Below are positions 51,442-61,219 of a stretch of DNA of 64,000 nt, piece by piece. The stretch spans positions 113,552 through 177,551 of the forward strand of contig NZ_SEBR01000007.1 of assembly GCF_004295795.1 (NCBI RefSeq), in the 5' to 3' direction. Both the position numbers and the translations under genes were made by a program. The notes beneath the pieces were generated by a model, which saw only the letters and a program-made list of their open reading frames with translations, was not told where the DNA came from and made no database searches. This DNA is from Flavobacterium sp. Lineage in GTDB: Bacteria; Bacteroidota; Bacteroidia; Flavobacteriales; Flavobacteriaceae. Position 1 is the first letter of the stretch, and each line of letters starts with the position of its first letter.

Positions 51442-52160
51442 GTCCTTCGATACGAATATTGTCCACCAAAAAACTGAAATCGAACCAGAAACAGTTTTTG
51501 CTCAACGCCAAATTTTCATTGGTCGAAGCCGATTTCATCCGCGTGACCGAGTTGCCGTTCCGCTTGACGGAAATTAACCAAAACCTGATCGTGACGAGCC
51601 AGAATTCCGCGAAAGCGTTGGCTGCGCATCCCGAAATTCAGGACATTCGCCGAAATCCCGTATTTTGCGTGGGCTCGAAAACCGCCGATTTGCTTGATGA
51701 ATTGGGTTTCACGGTTCAGGAATCGGCAGACAACGCGCAAGAACTCGCAAACCTCATCGTCAAAGAATATCCGACCGAAAGTTTTACGTTCTTTTCGGGA
51801 AATATCCGCAGGAACGAATTGCCGATGGCGCTAATGGAAGCCGATGTCGAAATGAACGAGATCGAAGTCTACGAAACCGAATTGACGCCGGTCGAGATCA
51901 AGTCTGAAATCAACGGGATCCTGTTTTTCAGTCCTAGCGCCGTGAAAAGTTTTGTGTCGAAACACGAACTTGCGAATCAGGTCTGTTTTTGTATCGGACA
52001 GACGACGGCTGCGGAAATACAAAGGGTCACTGGTTCGAATCCAGTTACTACAATTATAGCAAATCAACCCACAATAGAAAGTACAATCGCGAAGTGTGTT
52101 AACTATTACGCGAACCTGCAAGGTTTCCAAAACCTTGTGGGTTTAGATAAGAAGCCGTAA
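51438..52160 (+). CDS. hemD: Uroporphyrinogen-III synthase
   Basis: The 240-residue enzyme that closes hydroxymethylbilane to uroporphyrinogen III. The family is divergent, but LIVTSQNSAKAL, VFCVGSKTADLL, FFSGNIRRNELP and ILFFSPSAVKSF mark it, along with its place after hemC. ATG 51438 is coupled to the hemC stop. The last 15 or so residues (NLQGFQNLVGLDKKP) are encoded by the palindrome at 52113-52144 and the bases after it. The native C-terminus has therefore apparently been replaced by repeat sequence. Confidence 0.92.
   Translation: MSPSIRILSTKKLKSNQKQFLLNAKFSLVEADFIRVTELPFRLTEINQNLIVTSQNSAKALAAHPEIQDIRRNPVFCVGSKTADLLDELGFTVQESADNAQELANLIVKEYPTESFTFFSGNIRRNELPMALMEADVEMNEIEVYETELTPVEIKSEINGILFFSPSAVKSFVSKHELANQVCFCIGQTTAAEIQRVTGSNPVTTIIANQPTIESTIAKCVNYYANLQGFQNLVGLDKKP
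52113..52144. repeat. REP palindrome at the left end of the RAYT element
   Basis: AACCTGCAAGGTTT and AAAACCTTGTGGGTTT, lying inside the 3' end of hemD and ending 17 bp before the transposase ATG. Confidence 0.85.
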
Positions 52161-52161
52161 A

Positions 52162-52704
52162 ATGAATTTAGAAGTTTTACAGAAAGACAAGTATTACCAC
52201 TTATTTAACCGAGGAATCAACCGGACGGATATCTTCGCTAATGATGAGAACAAGAGCTATTTTTTAAAACTTTTCAAGAAGTATCTTTCATACAAATGTG
52301 AAGTATTTGCATACTGTCTTATGAATACTCACTTTCATTTTGCGGTAAAAATTATTGACGAATCAGATCGTGTTACGCAAGCGCTCTCGAATTTTTTTAA
52401 CGCTTATGCCAAAGCGTTTAATAAATACACAAATCGTTCGGGATCGCTTTTTGAAAAACATTTCAAACGATTAGAGCTTACATCGGAAGATTATTTAAGA
52501 AATTTAATTGTCTACATTCATCGAAATCCTACAAATCATTTGGGAATAGAGATTAGTGACTTTTTATTTGCCTCATATACAGAATACTTGAGACTGAAGT
52601 CCGATGTAGTCAACATAAATGGCGGATTGGCGTTATTTGAAAATCTAGATAACTTCAAATTTGTCCATCAACAAAACAACGAGTATAAAGAATTTACAGA
52701 CTAA
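52162..52704 (+). CDS. REP-associated tyrosine transposase (RAYT, Y1/IS200-like)
   Basis: A 180-residue single-domain HUH endonuclease. The N-terminal YYHLFNRGINRTDIF and the HUH motif THFHF (His57 and His59) are clear. The likely catalytic Tyr is Tyr82 in FNAYAKAFNKY, followed by the RAYT-type SGSLFEKHFKRL and YLRNLIVYIHRNP. RAYTs nick single-stranded DNA at REP hairpins and are usually single-copy, domesticated genes flanked by REPs. Here the gene starts 1 bp after the hemD stop, so it may be expressed by read-through in the heme operon. All motifs look intact. The AT-rich codon use differs from its neighbours. Confidence 0.92.
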   Translation: MNLEVLQKDKYYHLFNRGINRTDIFANDENKSYFLKLFKKYLSYKCEVFAYCLMNTHFHFAVKIIDESDRVTQALSNFFNAYAKAFNKYTNRSGSLFEKHFKRLELTSEDYLRNLIVYIHRNPTNHLGIEISDFLFASYTEYLRLKSDVVNINGGLALFENLDNFKFVHQQNNEYKEFTD

Positions 52705-52710
52705 TTTACA

Positions 52711-52741
52711 AACCTACAAGGTTTTGAAAACCTTGCAGGTT
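52711..52741. repeat. REP palindrome at the right end of the RAYT element
   Basis: AACCTACAAGGTTTT and AAAACCTTGCAGGTT, a near-perfect 31-bp palindrome 6 bp after the transposase stop and 11 bp before hemE. Confidence 0.88.
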
Positions 52742-52752
52742 GACCTTCTATT

Positions 52753-53778
52753 ATGATCAAAAACGACCTTTTCCTAAAAGCCCTGAACAACGAACCCGTA
52801 CAACGCCCGCCCGTTTGGATGATGCGTCAAGCCGGACGTTACCTGCCCGAATTTCGTGCCTTGCGCGACAAATATGATTTCTTCACGCGTTGCCAGACGC
52901 CGGAATTGGCCGCCGAAATCACCGTACAACCAATAAGAATCGTGAAACCTGACGCCGCGATCTTGTTCAGCGACATTCTCGTCGTGCCGCAAGCCATGGG
53001 AATCGAGGTTTTGATGAAGGAAAGCGTCGGGCCATTTTTGCCGAATCCGATCCGTTCTGCCAAAGATGTCGAGCAAGTGATCGTTCCCGATGTCAATGAA
53101 ACTTTGGGTTACGTTTTCGACGCGATCAAATTGACCAAGGAAATGCTGAATGACGAAGTGCCGCTAATAGGATTCGCGGGCTCGCCTTGGACGATTTTCT
53201 GTTATGCGGTCGAAGGAAAAGGCTCGAAAAGTTTCGACACGGCCAAAGGTTTCTGCTTCTCGCAACCCGAAGCCGCTCACGCCTTGTTGCAAAAAATCAC
53301 CGATACGACGATCGCTTATCTCAAGCAAAAAGTCAAGTCCGGAGTAAACGCCGTGCAAGTTTTCGATTCGTGGGGCGGAATGCTTTCACCGGTCGATTAT
53401 CAGGAATTTTCGTGGCAATACATCAACCAGATCGTCGAGGCTTTGGCTTCGGAAACAAAAGTGATCGTGTTCGGGAAAGGCTGTTGGTTCGCGTTGAACG
53501 ACATGGCAAAATCGAAAGCTTCGGCACTTGGTGTCGATTGGACTTGTTCGGCGAGAAACGCTCGTTACCTGTCTGGTGGAAGAATCACTTTGCAGGGAAA
53601 TTTCGATCCGTCGCGTTTGATGTCGCCAATTCCGACAATCAAGAAAATGGTGCACCAAATGATCGACGAATTCGGAAAAGACAACTATATCGTAAATCTC
53701 GGACATGGGATTTTGCCGCATATTCCGGTAGATCACGCCAAAGCGTTCATCGACGCCGTGAAAGAATACGGACAATAA
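52753..53778 (+). CDS. hemE: Uroporphyrinogen decarboxylase
   Basis: The 341-residue enzyme that decarboxylates the four acetate side chains of uroporphyrinogen III to give coproporphyrinogen III. The family signature [20 protein letters not shown] is near the N-terminus, the catalytic Asp region is [14 protein letters not shown], and [16 protein letters not shown] is conserved. It follows the RAYT element by 11 bp and precedes a small lipoprotein gene by 1 bp. Confidence 0.98.
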   Translation: MIKNDLFLKALNNEPVQRPPVWMMRQAGRYLPEFRALRDKYDFFTRCQTPELAAEITVQPIRIVKPDAAILFSDILVVPQAMGIEVLMKESVGPFLPNPIRSAKDVEQVIVPDVNETLGYVFDAIKLTKEMLNDEVPLIGFAGSPWTIFCYAVEGKGSKSFDTAKGFCFSQPEAAHALLQKITDTTIAYLKQKVKSGVNAVQVFDSWGGMLSPVDYQEFSWQYINQIVEALASETKVIVFGKGCWFALNDMAKSKASALGVDWTCSARNARYLSGGRITLQGNFDPSRLMSPIPTIKKMVHQMIDEFGKDNYIVNLGHGILPHIPVDHAKAFIDAVKEYGQ

Positions 53779-53779
53779 A

Positions 53780-54199
53780 ATGAAAGCCGCAATCCTATTT
53801 TTCGCGTTGCTTTTATTGGTCGGATGCAACTCCAGCGAACAAGCCTTGATCGGGCAATGGAAAGAATCCGAACAGCGCTTTGGCGGAAACAAAGGCGAGA
53901 AACTTTCGGTGGAAAAGATCGCCAACGGAAAAGTTTACACGTTCAAAGACGAAAACAAATTGGAGCTTTTGGCCGATGGAGAAAAATATGTCGGCGTGTA
54001 CGAATTGGTGAAAAACGGACAAGACGAGATATTGCACACGATTACGTCGGATACAAAATCCAATCGCGTTTTCGACCAATATTTCCGCATCAAAATAGCC
54101 GATAGCGCCACTGTCAAGAAACTTTCGTTCATCCCGGTTCATCCCGAAAACGAACTCATGTACAGCTTCGGACGCGAAAATATCTACATCAAAAAATAG
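53780..54199 (+). CDS. Small lipoprotein of unknown function
   Basis: A 139-residue lipoprotein (MKAAILFFALLLLVGC, lipobox LVGC) with a lipocalin-like beginning to the mature part (ALIGQWKESEQRF), then beta-rich sequence. I do not recognise a named family. It is packed between hemE and a GNAT gene with gaps of 1-2 bp, hence co-transcribed with heme genes. Confidence 0.75.
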   Translation: MKAAILFFALLLLVGCNSSEQALIGQWKESEQRFGGNKGEKLSVEKIANGKVYTFKDENKLELLADGEKYVGVYELVKNGQDEILHTITSDTKSNRVFDQYFRIKIADSATVKKLSFIPVHPENELMYSFGRENIYIKK

Positions 54200-54201
54200 C
54201 C

Positions 54202-54750
54202 ATGAAATTAACGTTCGACAACTGGAAAATCGAAAGGTTGCAAAACATTTTGCCCGAGGAATTTTTCGCTTTGATCGAACGCAACGTCAACCACATTCGA
54301 AAAACGTTTCCCAAAACGCTCTACAATTGTCTCGACCTCGACAAAACGATACAGTTTTTGGGCGAAAACATCGACAAGGAAGAAAACGGAGGCGGTTATC
54401 ATTTCTACGTCCGGAATCTTGAAACGAGCAAACTCATCGGTTACGTCAGCATCAAAAATGTCGACCGAAACATCATGAAATGCGAGTTGGCGTATTTTGT
54501 CGATCGCGATTTCGAGGGAAAAGGCGTGATTTCGAAAGCGGTTTCCGAAGTGATGAAATTCAGTTTTTTAGAGCTTCGGATGAACAAGATTTTCATCTGC
54601 ACATCACTCGAGAACCTTGGCAGTCAAAGAATCGCGACCAAACACGGATTCGTCGAGGAAGGCATTTTGCGCCAGGAATTCAAAAGCGCCGACGGCATTT
54701 TGGAAGACATAAAATATTTCGGACTGCTCAAACACGATTATAAGCCATGA
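54202..54750 (+). CDS. GNAT family N-acetyltransferase (RimJ/RimL-like)
   Basis: A 182-residue cytosolic acetyltransferase of the RimJ/RimL type. The core strand-helix with AYFVDRDFEGKGVISKAVSEVMKFSF carries the acetyl-CoA loop, and SLENLGSQRIATKHGFVEEGIL is the typical end. The substrate may be a protein N-terminus or a small molecule; unknown. Its stop overlaps the hemF start by 4 bp. Confidence 0.88.
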   Translation: MKLTFDNWKIERLQNILPEEFFALIERNVNHIRKTFPKTLYNCLDLDKTIQFLGENIDKEENGGGYHFYVRNLETSKLIGYVSIKNVDRNIMKCELAYFVDRDFEGKGVISKAVSEVMKFSFLELRMNKIFICTSLENLGSQRIATKHGFVEEGILRQEFKSADGILEDIKYFGLLKHDYKP

Positions 54751-55649
54751 AAGACAAATTTTTCGGATACATACAAAATCTCCAGGATCAAATCACGGCC
54801 AAACTCGAGCACATCGACGGCGTGGCCAAATTCCGGGAAGACAATTGGAAACGTCCCGAAGGCGGCGGCGGACGCACGCGAATCCTTGAAAACGGACAGG
54901 TTTTTGAAAAAGGCGGTGTGAACATTTCGGCCGTACACGGAAAACTTCCGGAGTCGATGCAAAAGATGTTCAACGTGGGCGAAGTCGATTTTTTCGCCTG
55001 CGGATTAAGTCTCGTGATGCATCCAAAAAGCCCGATGGTTCCTACCGTTCACGCGAATTGGCGTTATTTTGAGATGTACGATTCCGATGGAAATGTGATC
55101 GATTCGTGGTTTGGCGGCGGACAGGATTTGACGCCGTATTATCTGTTCGACGAAGATGCGATCCACTTTCACCAAACGTGCAAAAACGCCTGTGAAAAAC
55201 ACGATCCCGAATTTTATCAGAAGTACAAGAAACAGTGCGACGATTATTTCTGGAACGCGCATAGACACGAGGCTCGCGGCATTGGCGGACTGTTTTTCGA
55301 CTATCTGAAAACTACCGAAAACCGCTCGATGCAGGATTGGTTTGATTTCGTATCAGACGTTGGAAACAGTTTTCTTGAATCTTATGTTCCGATTGTTGAA
55401 AAGCGCAAGGACTTGCCGTATGACGAAAACCATCGGAATTGGCAGGAAATCCGCCGCGGACGCTATGTCGAGTTCAATCTCGTCCACGACAAAGGCACGC
55501 TTTTCGGCCTCAAAACCAACGGTCGCATCGAATCGATCCTGATGAGTTTGCCGCCTCACGTGCAATGGGTTTACGACCATCATCCAAATGCCGGAAGCCA
55601 AGAGGAAAAACTCGTGAATGTTCTCCAAAATCCAAAAGACTGGATATGA
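54747..55649 (+). CDS. hemF: Oxygen-dependent coproporphyrinogen III oxidase
   Basis: The 300-residue aerobic enzyme that converts coproporphyrinogen III to protoporphyrinogen IX using O2. Hallmarks are NWKRPEGGGGRTRILENGQVFEKGGVN near the start and, further on, RYFEMYDSDGNVIDSWFGGGQDLTPYY and RGRYVEFNLVHDKGTLFGL. Use of HemF, together with HemJ, points to an aerobic route. Translationally coupled to the genes on both sides by ATGA overlaps. Confidence 0.98.
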   Translation: MKDKFFGYIQNLQDQITAKLEHIDGVAKFREDNWKRPEGGGGRTRILENGQVFEKGGVNISAVHGKLPESMQKMFNVGEVDFFACGLSLVMHPKSPMVPTVHANWRYFEMYDSDGNVIDSWFGGGQDLTPYYLFDEDAIHFHQTCKNACEKHDPEFYQKYKKQCDDYFWNAHRHEARGIGGLFFDYLKTTENRSMQDWFDFVSDVGNSFLESYVPIVEKRKDLPYDENHRNWQEIRRGRYVEFNLVHDKGTLFGLKTNGRIESILMSLPPHVQWVYDHHPNAGSQEEKLVNVLQNPKDWI

Positions 55650-56602
55650 AAAGCTGGTTCCCGATCGTGGCGATTTTTTCGGCTCCTTGCTTTGCGCAAC
55701 AGGATTCGATCGCGCCTTATTTTCGGGAATTCGAGGACAAGATTTCCACGCAACTTTTTGTGTTGAACAAGTCGAACGATTTTGTCATTTCGTCTGAAAA
55801 TGAAGATGTTGAGGTGAATATCGTCCCAAACAACAAAACGACTTTGAACGTTGGTTTTCAATACGATATCGTGGCGTTCAGCTTCGGTTTTGCGCCGAAG
55901 TTTTTTGCCGACAACCGCGACAACAAAGGTTCGAGAATGACCTCTTTCGGACTGGAATTCTTTCCTGGCCGATGGATGCAACGCCTCGAATACCACAACC
56001 AAAAAGGCATGAGTTTGGAGCCCGAAGGCACATCGGTAAAACTGTATTACAAAAATCTCGAGTCGACGCGAATTGGCGGAAGCACTGATTTTTTCTTCAA
56101 CCGAAAATTCTCCTATCGCGCCATCGCGTTGCAAAACGTGCAACAACTGCGAAGCGCGGGCAGTTTTTCGGCCGGACTGAATTACCATTATTCTTCGCTC
56201 GACGGCAACAACGAACCCGGAATCGAAGGCGGAATCAAGTTTTACGACATCGCTTTCACGCCCGCTTACCATTACAATTGGGTAATCGGAAAACACATCA
56301 ATCTCGTCGGCGGGCTCTCGATAGGCGCGGGAATCAATTTCACCAACGACGAAGGCGACGAGACGACCTCGGCGCTTTATACCTCGAGTTTGCTGCTTGC
56401 GCCGGGTTACAATTCCGAAAATTGGTTTTTCGGGGCGAACCTTCGTGCAAGTTATTCTGACAGGCAAGTCAACAGCGGCGTGACCGTTGGCGATTCGATG
56501 GTTTATGCCACGGTTTTTGTCGGATATCGATTCGACGCTCCCGAAATTCTGGTCGAAAGGACCAAACAAATCAAAAGTAAATTCCAAAAAGTAAAGCAAT
56601 AA
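55646..56602 (+). CDS. DUF4421 outer-membrane beta-barrel-like protein
   Basis: A 318-residue exported protein (signal MKSWFPIVAIFSAPCFAQ) whose mature part consists of alternating amphipathic strands. Examples are LNVGFQYDIVAFSFGFAPKFF and INLVGGLSIGAGINF, ending near VYATVFVGYRF, as in outer-membrane barrels. It matches DUF4421 by length and opening (family from memory). ATG 55646 overlaps the hemF stop; the open frame upstream is hemF shadow. It lies between hemF and hemB. Confidence 0.8.
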   Translation: MKSWFPIVAIFSAPCFAQQDSIAPYFREFEDKISTQLFVLNKSNDFVISSENEDVEVNIVPNNKTTLNVGFQYDIVAFSFGFAPKFFADNRDNKGSRMTSFGLEFFPGRWMQRLEYHNQKGMSLEPEGTSVKLYYKNLESTRIGGSTDFFFNRKFSYRAIALQNVQQLRSAGSFSAGLNYHYSSLDGNNEPGIEGGIKFYDIAFTPAYHYNWVIGKHINLVGGLSIGAGINFTNDEGDETTSALYTSSLLLAPGYNSENWFFGANLRASYSDRQVNSGVTVGDSMVYATVFVGYRFDAPEILVERTKQIKSKFQKVKQ

Positions 56603-57583
<981 letters not shown>

Positions 57584-57605
57584 TCCCAAAGAACTTCTCG
57601 TTCAA

Positions 57606-57983
57606 ATGAAAAAACATCTTTTCCTTTTCGGACTTTTGGCCTTCATCTCCTGCGGAATAAAAGAAGCGCCGGCCGAAGAAACTTTCGAATACGAAGAAAA
57701 CCTCAAGCCGGAAGCGCTCGGACAGAAGATCTTCGAATCCAAAGGCAATTGCTATTCGTGCCATCGTCCGGACCAAAAAATAATCGGGCCTTCGCTCGAG
57801 GAAATCGCATCGGTCTACAAGAAAAAGAACGGCGATATCGTGAAATTCCTCAAGGAAGAAGCCGAACCGATTGTCGATCCGGCGAATTACACGGCGATGA
57901 AAGTCAATTTCGCGATCACCAAACGCATGTCAGGCGAAGAACTCAAAGCGCTTGAAGCCTACATTTTGACTCACGCCAAATAA
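57606..57983 (+). CDS. Lipoprotein c-type cytochrome
   Basis: A 125-residue single-heme cytochrome c with a lipoprotein signal (LLAFISC at residues 10-16). The heme-attachment motif is CYSCH (near residue 48), and a Met axial ligand lies near MKVNFAITKRMSGEE. It should carry electrons at the outer face of the inner membrane. ATG 57606 gives a proper signal; upstream in-frame sequence is hemB shadow. It follows the heme genes, though coupling to heme supply is only positional. Confidence 0.9.
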   Translation: MKKHLFLFGLLAFISCGIKEAPAEETFEYEENLKPEALGQKIFESKGNCYSCHRPDQKIIGPSLEEIASVYKKKNGDIVKFLKEEAEPIVDPANYTAMKVNFAITKRMSGEELKALEAYILTHAK

Positions 57984-57992
57984 GTTTCCGGA

Positions 57993-58712
57993 ATGCAGAT
58001 TTTTGTGCTAAAAGAAGGCGATTTTTCGGTCAGCAAGAACAAGGAGTTCTACGGAATCGACGATTTTCCGGGCGGATTGCGAATGGCCGTACAAGCTTTT
58101 TTGGTCGTCACGACTCAAGACGTGATCTTGCTCGACGCAGGTTTCGGACTTTCTTCAGAAGATGGAAAACCCAAAATCCTGAGCTTGCTCGAGAACCACG
58201 ATTTCGCTGCCGAACAAGTGACCAAAATCCTGATTTCGCACTTCCACAAAGATCACGTGAACGGTTTGGGACGTTTCGAAAGCGGCAATTTCATTGGCAA
58301 CTTTCCAAATGCGAAAATCTATTTCCAACAGCGCGAACTCGATTGGGCTTTTGCGCAACAAGACAATCCGTCGTTCGATTTCGGGATTTTGGATGCGATT
58401 TCAAAACTTCCGAATTTAGTTGATCTGGATTCGGACGAAGGTCAGATCGGAAACCAGATCACATTTGCCGTCTCGGGCGGACACACGTCGTTTCATCAGG
58501 AATTCTGGATCCGCGAAAGCGAGGAAACGATTTTTTATGGAGCCGACAATCTTCCGCAAAAATCTTACATCGACTTCCACATCGCCTACAAAAGCGACCA
58601 CGATGGCAAAAAGGCGTCCGAATTGCGCCAAATCTGGAAAAAACAAGCAGAAGCCGAACACTGGAAAATCCTGCTTTTCCACGACATGCAAATCCCGATT
58701 CTCGAATTTTAG
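57993..58712 (+). CDS. Metallo-beta-lactamase-fold hydrolase
   Basis: A 239-residue cytosolic MBL-fold enzyme. The dinuclear Zn motif is ISHFHKDHVNGLG (HxHxDH). Further ligands are the Gly-His in VSGGHTSFHQEF and the His of LLFHDMQIPIL near the C-terminus. The substrate (lactone, glutathione thioester or other) is not apparent. It starts 9 bp after the cytochrome stop. Confidence 0.92.
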   Translation: MQIFVLKEGDFSVSKNKEFYGIDDFPGGLRMAVQAFLVVTTQDVILLDAGFGLSSEDGKPKILSLLENHDFAAEQVTKILISHFHKDHVNGLGRFESGNFIGNFPNAKIYFQQRELDWAFAQQDNPSFDFGILDAISKLPNLVDLDSDEGQIGNQITFAVSGGHTSFHQEFWIRESEETIFYGADNLPQKSYIDFHIAYKSDHDGKKASELRQIWKKQAEAEHWKILLFHDMQIPILEF

Positions 58713-58772
58713 GAATTGTCGCGCAACGCCGCCGCTTTGGTTTTTTTGTATCTTTATGAAAATCATTTTGTC

Positions 58773-59147
58773 ATGAGGATCGTCCTGTTTTCCATCGGAT
58801 TCGCTTTGTCGGCAACTTTCGCGTCGGCACAAGAAAAAATCCAACCCAAGTCCACATTCATCGCGCCCGAACTCACTTTTTCGAGAGAATTGTTTCCGAC
58901 TCAAAAAGACAGCATTTCGTTTCTTTCGCTTGCGCCCGCAAATTTGAAATCGACGCTTTTGGTAAACTCAGCCGACAATAAACTTCCGGCGAATTACGAT
59001 TGGCAAAAAGACGTGAACCGATCGAACGCCATAAAACGAAGCGCGGTTCGGCAATACACGTCAGATCCGCTTGGAAGATCGCCTTTGCCCGACGCTTCAA
59101 GAGACGTGATGGAGCGAAGTCTGATTCGCGACATGAAAACGAATTGA
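58773..59147 (+). CDS. Exported hypothetical protein
   Basis: A 124-residue protein with a signal peptide (MRIVLFSIGFALSATFASAQ). The mature part is polar, with RSAVRQYTSDPLGRSPLPDASRDVMERSLIRDMK near the end, and has no recognisable domain. I start at ATG 58773 rather than the in-frame ATG-less extension upstream, since this gives a normal signal. Its TGA overlaps the ogt start. A near-consensus TATCTTTA lies 17 bp upstream. Confidence 0.7.
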   Translation: MRIVLFSIGFALSATFASAQEKIQPKSTFIAPELTFSRELFPTQKDSISFLSLAPANLKSTLLVNSADNKLPANYDWQKDVNRSNAIKRSAVRQYTSDPLGRSPLPDASRDVMERSLIRDMKTN

Positions 59148-59620
59148 TGGAAACAGCTTTCGTAAAAACGCCTGTTGGAATTGCCAGAATCGAAGGCGAT
59201 CAAGACGGGATTTCGGCTATTTCGATCTTGGACGATTCGGTGGAAACATCGGCTAAAATTCCCAAAAATCTCAGGAAAGCTGTCGTTGAACTTTCGGAAT
59301 ATTTCGATGGAAAACGCAGCGAATTCACTTTCGCGATCAATCCGAAAGGCACCGAATTCCAAAAATCGGTTTGGGTCGAACTACTCAAGATCCCTTTCGG
59401 AAAAACCACAAGTTATCTCGATTTGTCCAAGAAATTGGGTGATGTGAAAGCCATTCGCGCTGTCGCATCGGCCAACGGGAAAAACCCGCTTTGGATTGTC
59501 GTGCCTTGCCATCGCGTAATAGGCTCAAACGGATCGCTAACGGGTTACGCCGGCGGACTTTGGCGCAAGAAATGGCTGCTCGAGCACGAAACGCCTCCAA
59601 CACAACAAAGTCTTTTCTGA
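59147..59620 (+). CDS. ogt: Methylated-DNA-protein-cysteine methyltransferase
   Basis: A 157-residue suicide repair enzyme taking methyl groups from O6-methylguanine. The acceptor Cys is in IVVPCHRVIG, and the DNA-binding wing and recognition helix (IPFGKTTSYLDLSKKLG; AIRAVASANGKNP) are intact. The domain ends with GYAGGLWRKKWLLEHE. ATG 59147 overlaps the preceding stop. No ada-type regulatory domain is fused. Confidence 0.96.
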   Translation: METAFVKTPVGIARIEGDQDGISAISILDDSVETSAKIPKNLRKAVVELSEYFDGKRSEFTFAINPKGTEFQKSVWVELLKIPFGKTTSYLDLSKKLGDVKAIRAVASANGKNPLWIVVPCHRVIGSNGSLTGYAGGLWRKKWLLEHETPPTQQSLF

Positions 59621-59658
59621 AAATAAAACCATTTATTAAACCAACAAATAACCACCAA

Positions 59659-60030
59659 ATGAAAAAAGTTGCACTTGTATTTTTTATGTTTTTTGCCGTA
59701 TCGGCTTTTGCTCAAACCGAGAAACAAATCTTAGGGAAATGGGCGTTCCAAAGTTTGGCAGACACGCCAGATCTCGACGAGGAATCCAAAAAAATGGCTG
59801 GAGACATTTTCAAGGACATGTCGTTCGACTTCACTGCCGACAAAAAAGTCACTTTCTCGATGATGGGAAAATCCGAAACCGGCACTTACACTTACGACGC
59901 CGCCCAAAAGACAATCGCGATGACGTCGGCCAAAGGGAAAGTGATCAATCTTCCTATCACGGCGTATTCCGAAAAAGAAATGACGATCAATTTTCAGGGA
60001 AAAGCTTCGATGGTACTGAAACGTTCGTAA
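59659..60030 (+). CDS. Exported lipocalin-like protein
   Basis: A 123-residue protein with a signal peptide (MKKVALVFFMFFAVSAFAQ) and a mature part starting KQILGKWAFQSL. This looks like the first strand of a lipocalin-like barrel, followed by alternating beta strands (FDFTADKKVTFSMMGKSETGTYTY). The ligand is unknown. I chose ATG 59659, which begins the signal; the frame stays open upstream through ogt as shadow. Confidence 0.8.
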   Translation: MKKVALVFFMFFAVSAFAQTEKQILGKWAFQSLADTPDLDEESKKMAGDIFKDMSFDFTADKKVTFSMMGKSETGTYTYDAAQKTIAMTSAKGKVINLPITAYSEKEMTINFQGKASMVLKRS

Positions 60031-60031
60031 T

Positions 60032-61192
60032 ATGCTCAAATTTCTAAAACGTTTTCTGATCGTAGTGACACTAATGGTTGCCGTGGCTTGCGGCGCGTTG
60101 ATCTTGAGCGGAAACGCGTATATAATCAGAGGCGTTTGGGTCACTTATCTGCACGGACACCAAACGGCTTATCTCGACGATTACAGCCATTTCGACAATC
60201 GCGTCATTGCGAAAGGCCAGCATCCGCAGCCTTGGAAAATCGCCCAAGATTACAATTCGGTCAAGGCTACAGATCGCTTGGAGCGCGTACACAAGCAAAT
60301 TGGGACGGTCGCCTTTATGATCATCAAGAACGACAGCATTTGGTATGAAAGTTATTATGACGGCTACTCGAAAGACTCGAAATCGAACTCGTTTTCAATG
60401 TCCAAATCAATCGTCACGGCCGCGCTCGGAAAAGCGATAATGGACGGAAAAATCGAAGGTCTCGACACAAAAGTCGGGAAGTTTTTTCCTGAATATTCGC
60501 AAGGTTTAGCCGAAAAACTTACGGTTGGCGACTTGGCTTCGATGGCGTCCGGACTCGATTGGGACGAGAAATATTACAGTCCGTTTTCACAGACGACACA
60601 ATTGTATTTCGACAACGATCTGGCGACATTCACGACAAATCTCAAGGTAAAATACGAACCCGGACAAAGCTTTCAATATTCGAGCGGAAGCACACAATTG
60701 CTCGCGATGTGCATCGAAAAAGCGACAGGTCAGGATTTGGCGACTTATGTGTCGGAAAAATTCTGGAAACCGATGGGAGCCGAAAATGACGCCTTGTGGC
60801 AAACCGACCACAAAGACGGACTCGTGAAAGCGTATTGTTGCATCGCTTCGGATGCCCGTGATTTTGCGCGCTTCGGAAAACTTTTCAAACAGAACGGAAC
60901 GTGGAATGGCACACAAATTCTCGATAGCACTTTCGTCAAAACCTGCACCAAACCGCGTTTCGTCGAAACATTGCATTACGGTTACGGTTGGTGGCTCGCC
61001 GATTTCAACGAAAAGGAAATCTTCTACATGCGCGGACATTTGGGCCAATACGTGATCGTCGTGCCCGAAGACGATTTGATTATCGTGCGCCTCGGACATC
61101 GCGGCAACGTAAATGACCCGGGCGAGTATCACAGCAACGATTTTTATGTATATTTGGAAGACACTTACAAAATGCTTTCCCAGAGAAAGTGA
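60032..61192 (+). CDS. Serine hydrolase (beta-lactamase class C/DD-peptidase family)
   Basis: A 386-residue enzyme with an N-terminal membrane anchor (about residues 8-28, LIVVTLMVAVACGALILSG) and a periplasmic catalytic domain. The SxxK nucleophile motif is SMSKS (near residue 128), the tyrosine motif YSSGST is near 215, and a C-terminal RGHLGQ corresponds to the KTG/HxG box. It could hydrolyse peptides, esters or beta-lactams; resistance cannot be claimed. It starts 1 bp after the lipocalin-like gene. Confidence 0.9.
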   Translation: MLKFLKRFLIVVTLMVAVACGALILSGNAYIIRGVWVTYLHGHQTAYLDDYSHFDNRVIAKGQHPQPWKIAQDYNSVKATDRLERVHKQIGTVAFMIIKNDSIWYESYYDGYSKDSKSNSFSMSKSIVTAALGKAIMDGKIEGLDTKVGKFFPEYSQGLAEKLTVGDLASMASGLDWDEKYYSPFSQTTQLYFDNDLATFTTNLKVKYEPGQSFQYSSGSTQLLAMCIEKATGQDLATYVSEKFWKPMGAENDALWQTDHKDGLVKAYCCIASDARDFARFGKLFKQNGTWNGTQILDSTFVKTCTKPRFVETLHYGYGWWLADFNEKEIFYMRGHLGQYVIVVPEDDLIIVRLGHRGNVNDPGEYHSNDFYVYLEDTYKMLSQRK

Positions 61193-61219
61193 TATACGCC
61201 AATTTAAATTTTACACGCC

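Larger units (their letters stand above)
52113..52741 (+). mobile_element. RAYT element: REP palindrome, transposase gene, REP palindrome
   Basis: A 629-bp segment bounded by two palindromes of the same family (52113-52144 and 52711-52741) with a single Y1-transposase gene between them. It separates hemD from hemE in an otherwise tightly packed operon. The whole block is visibly richer in A and T than the flanking hem genes, consistent with recent arrival. There are no target-site duplications of a kind I could identify, which fits Y1/HUH mobilisation. Confidence 0.8.
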
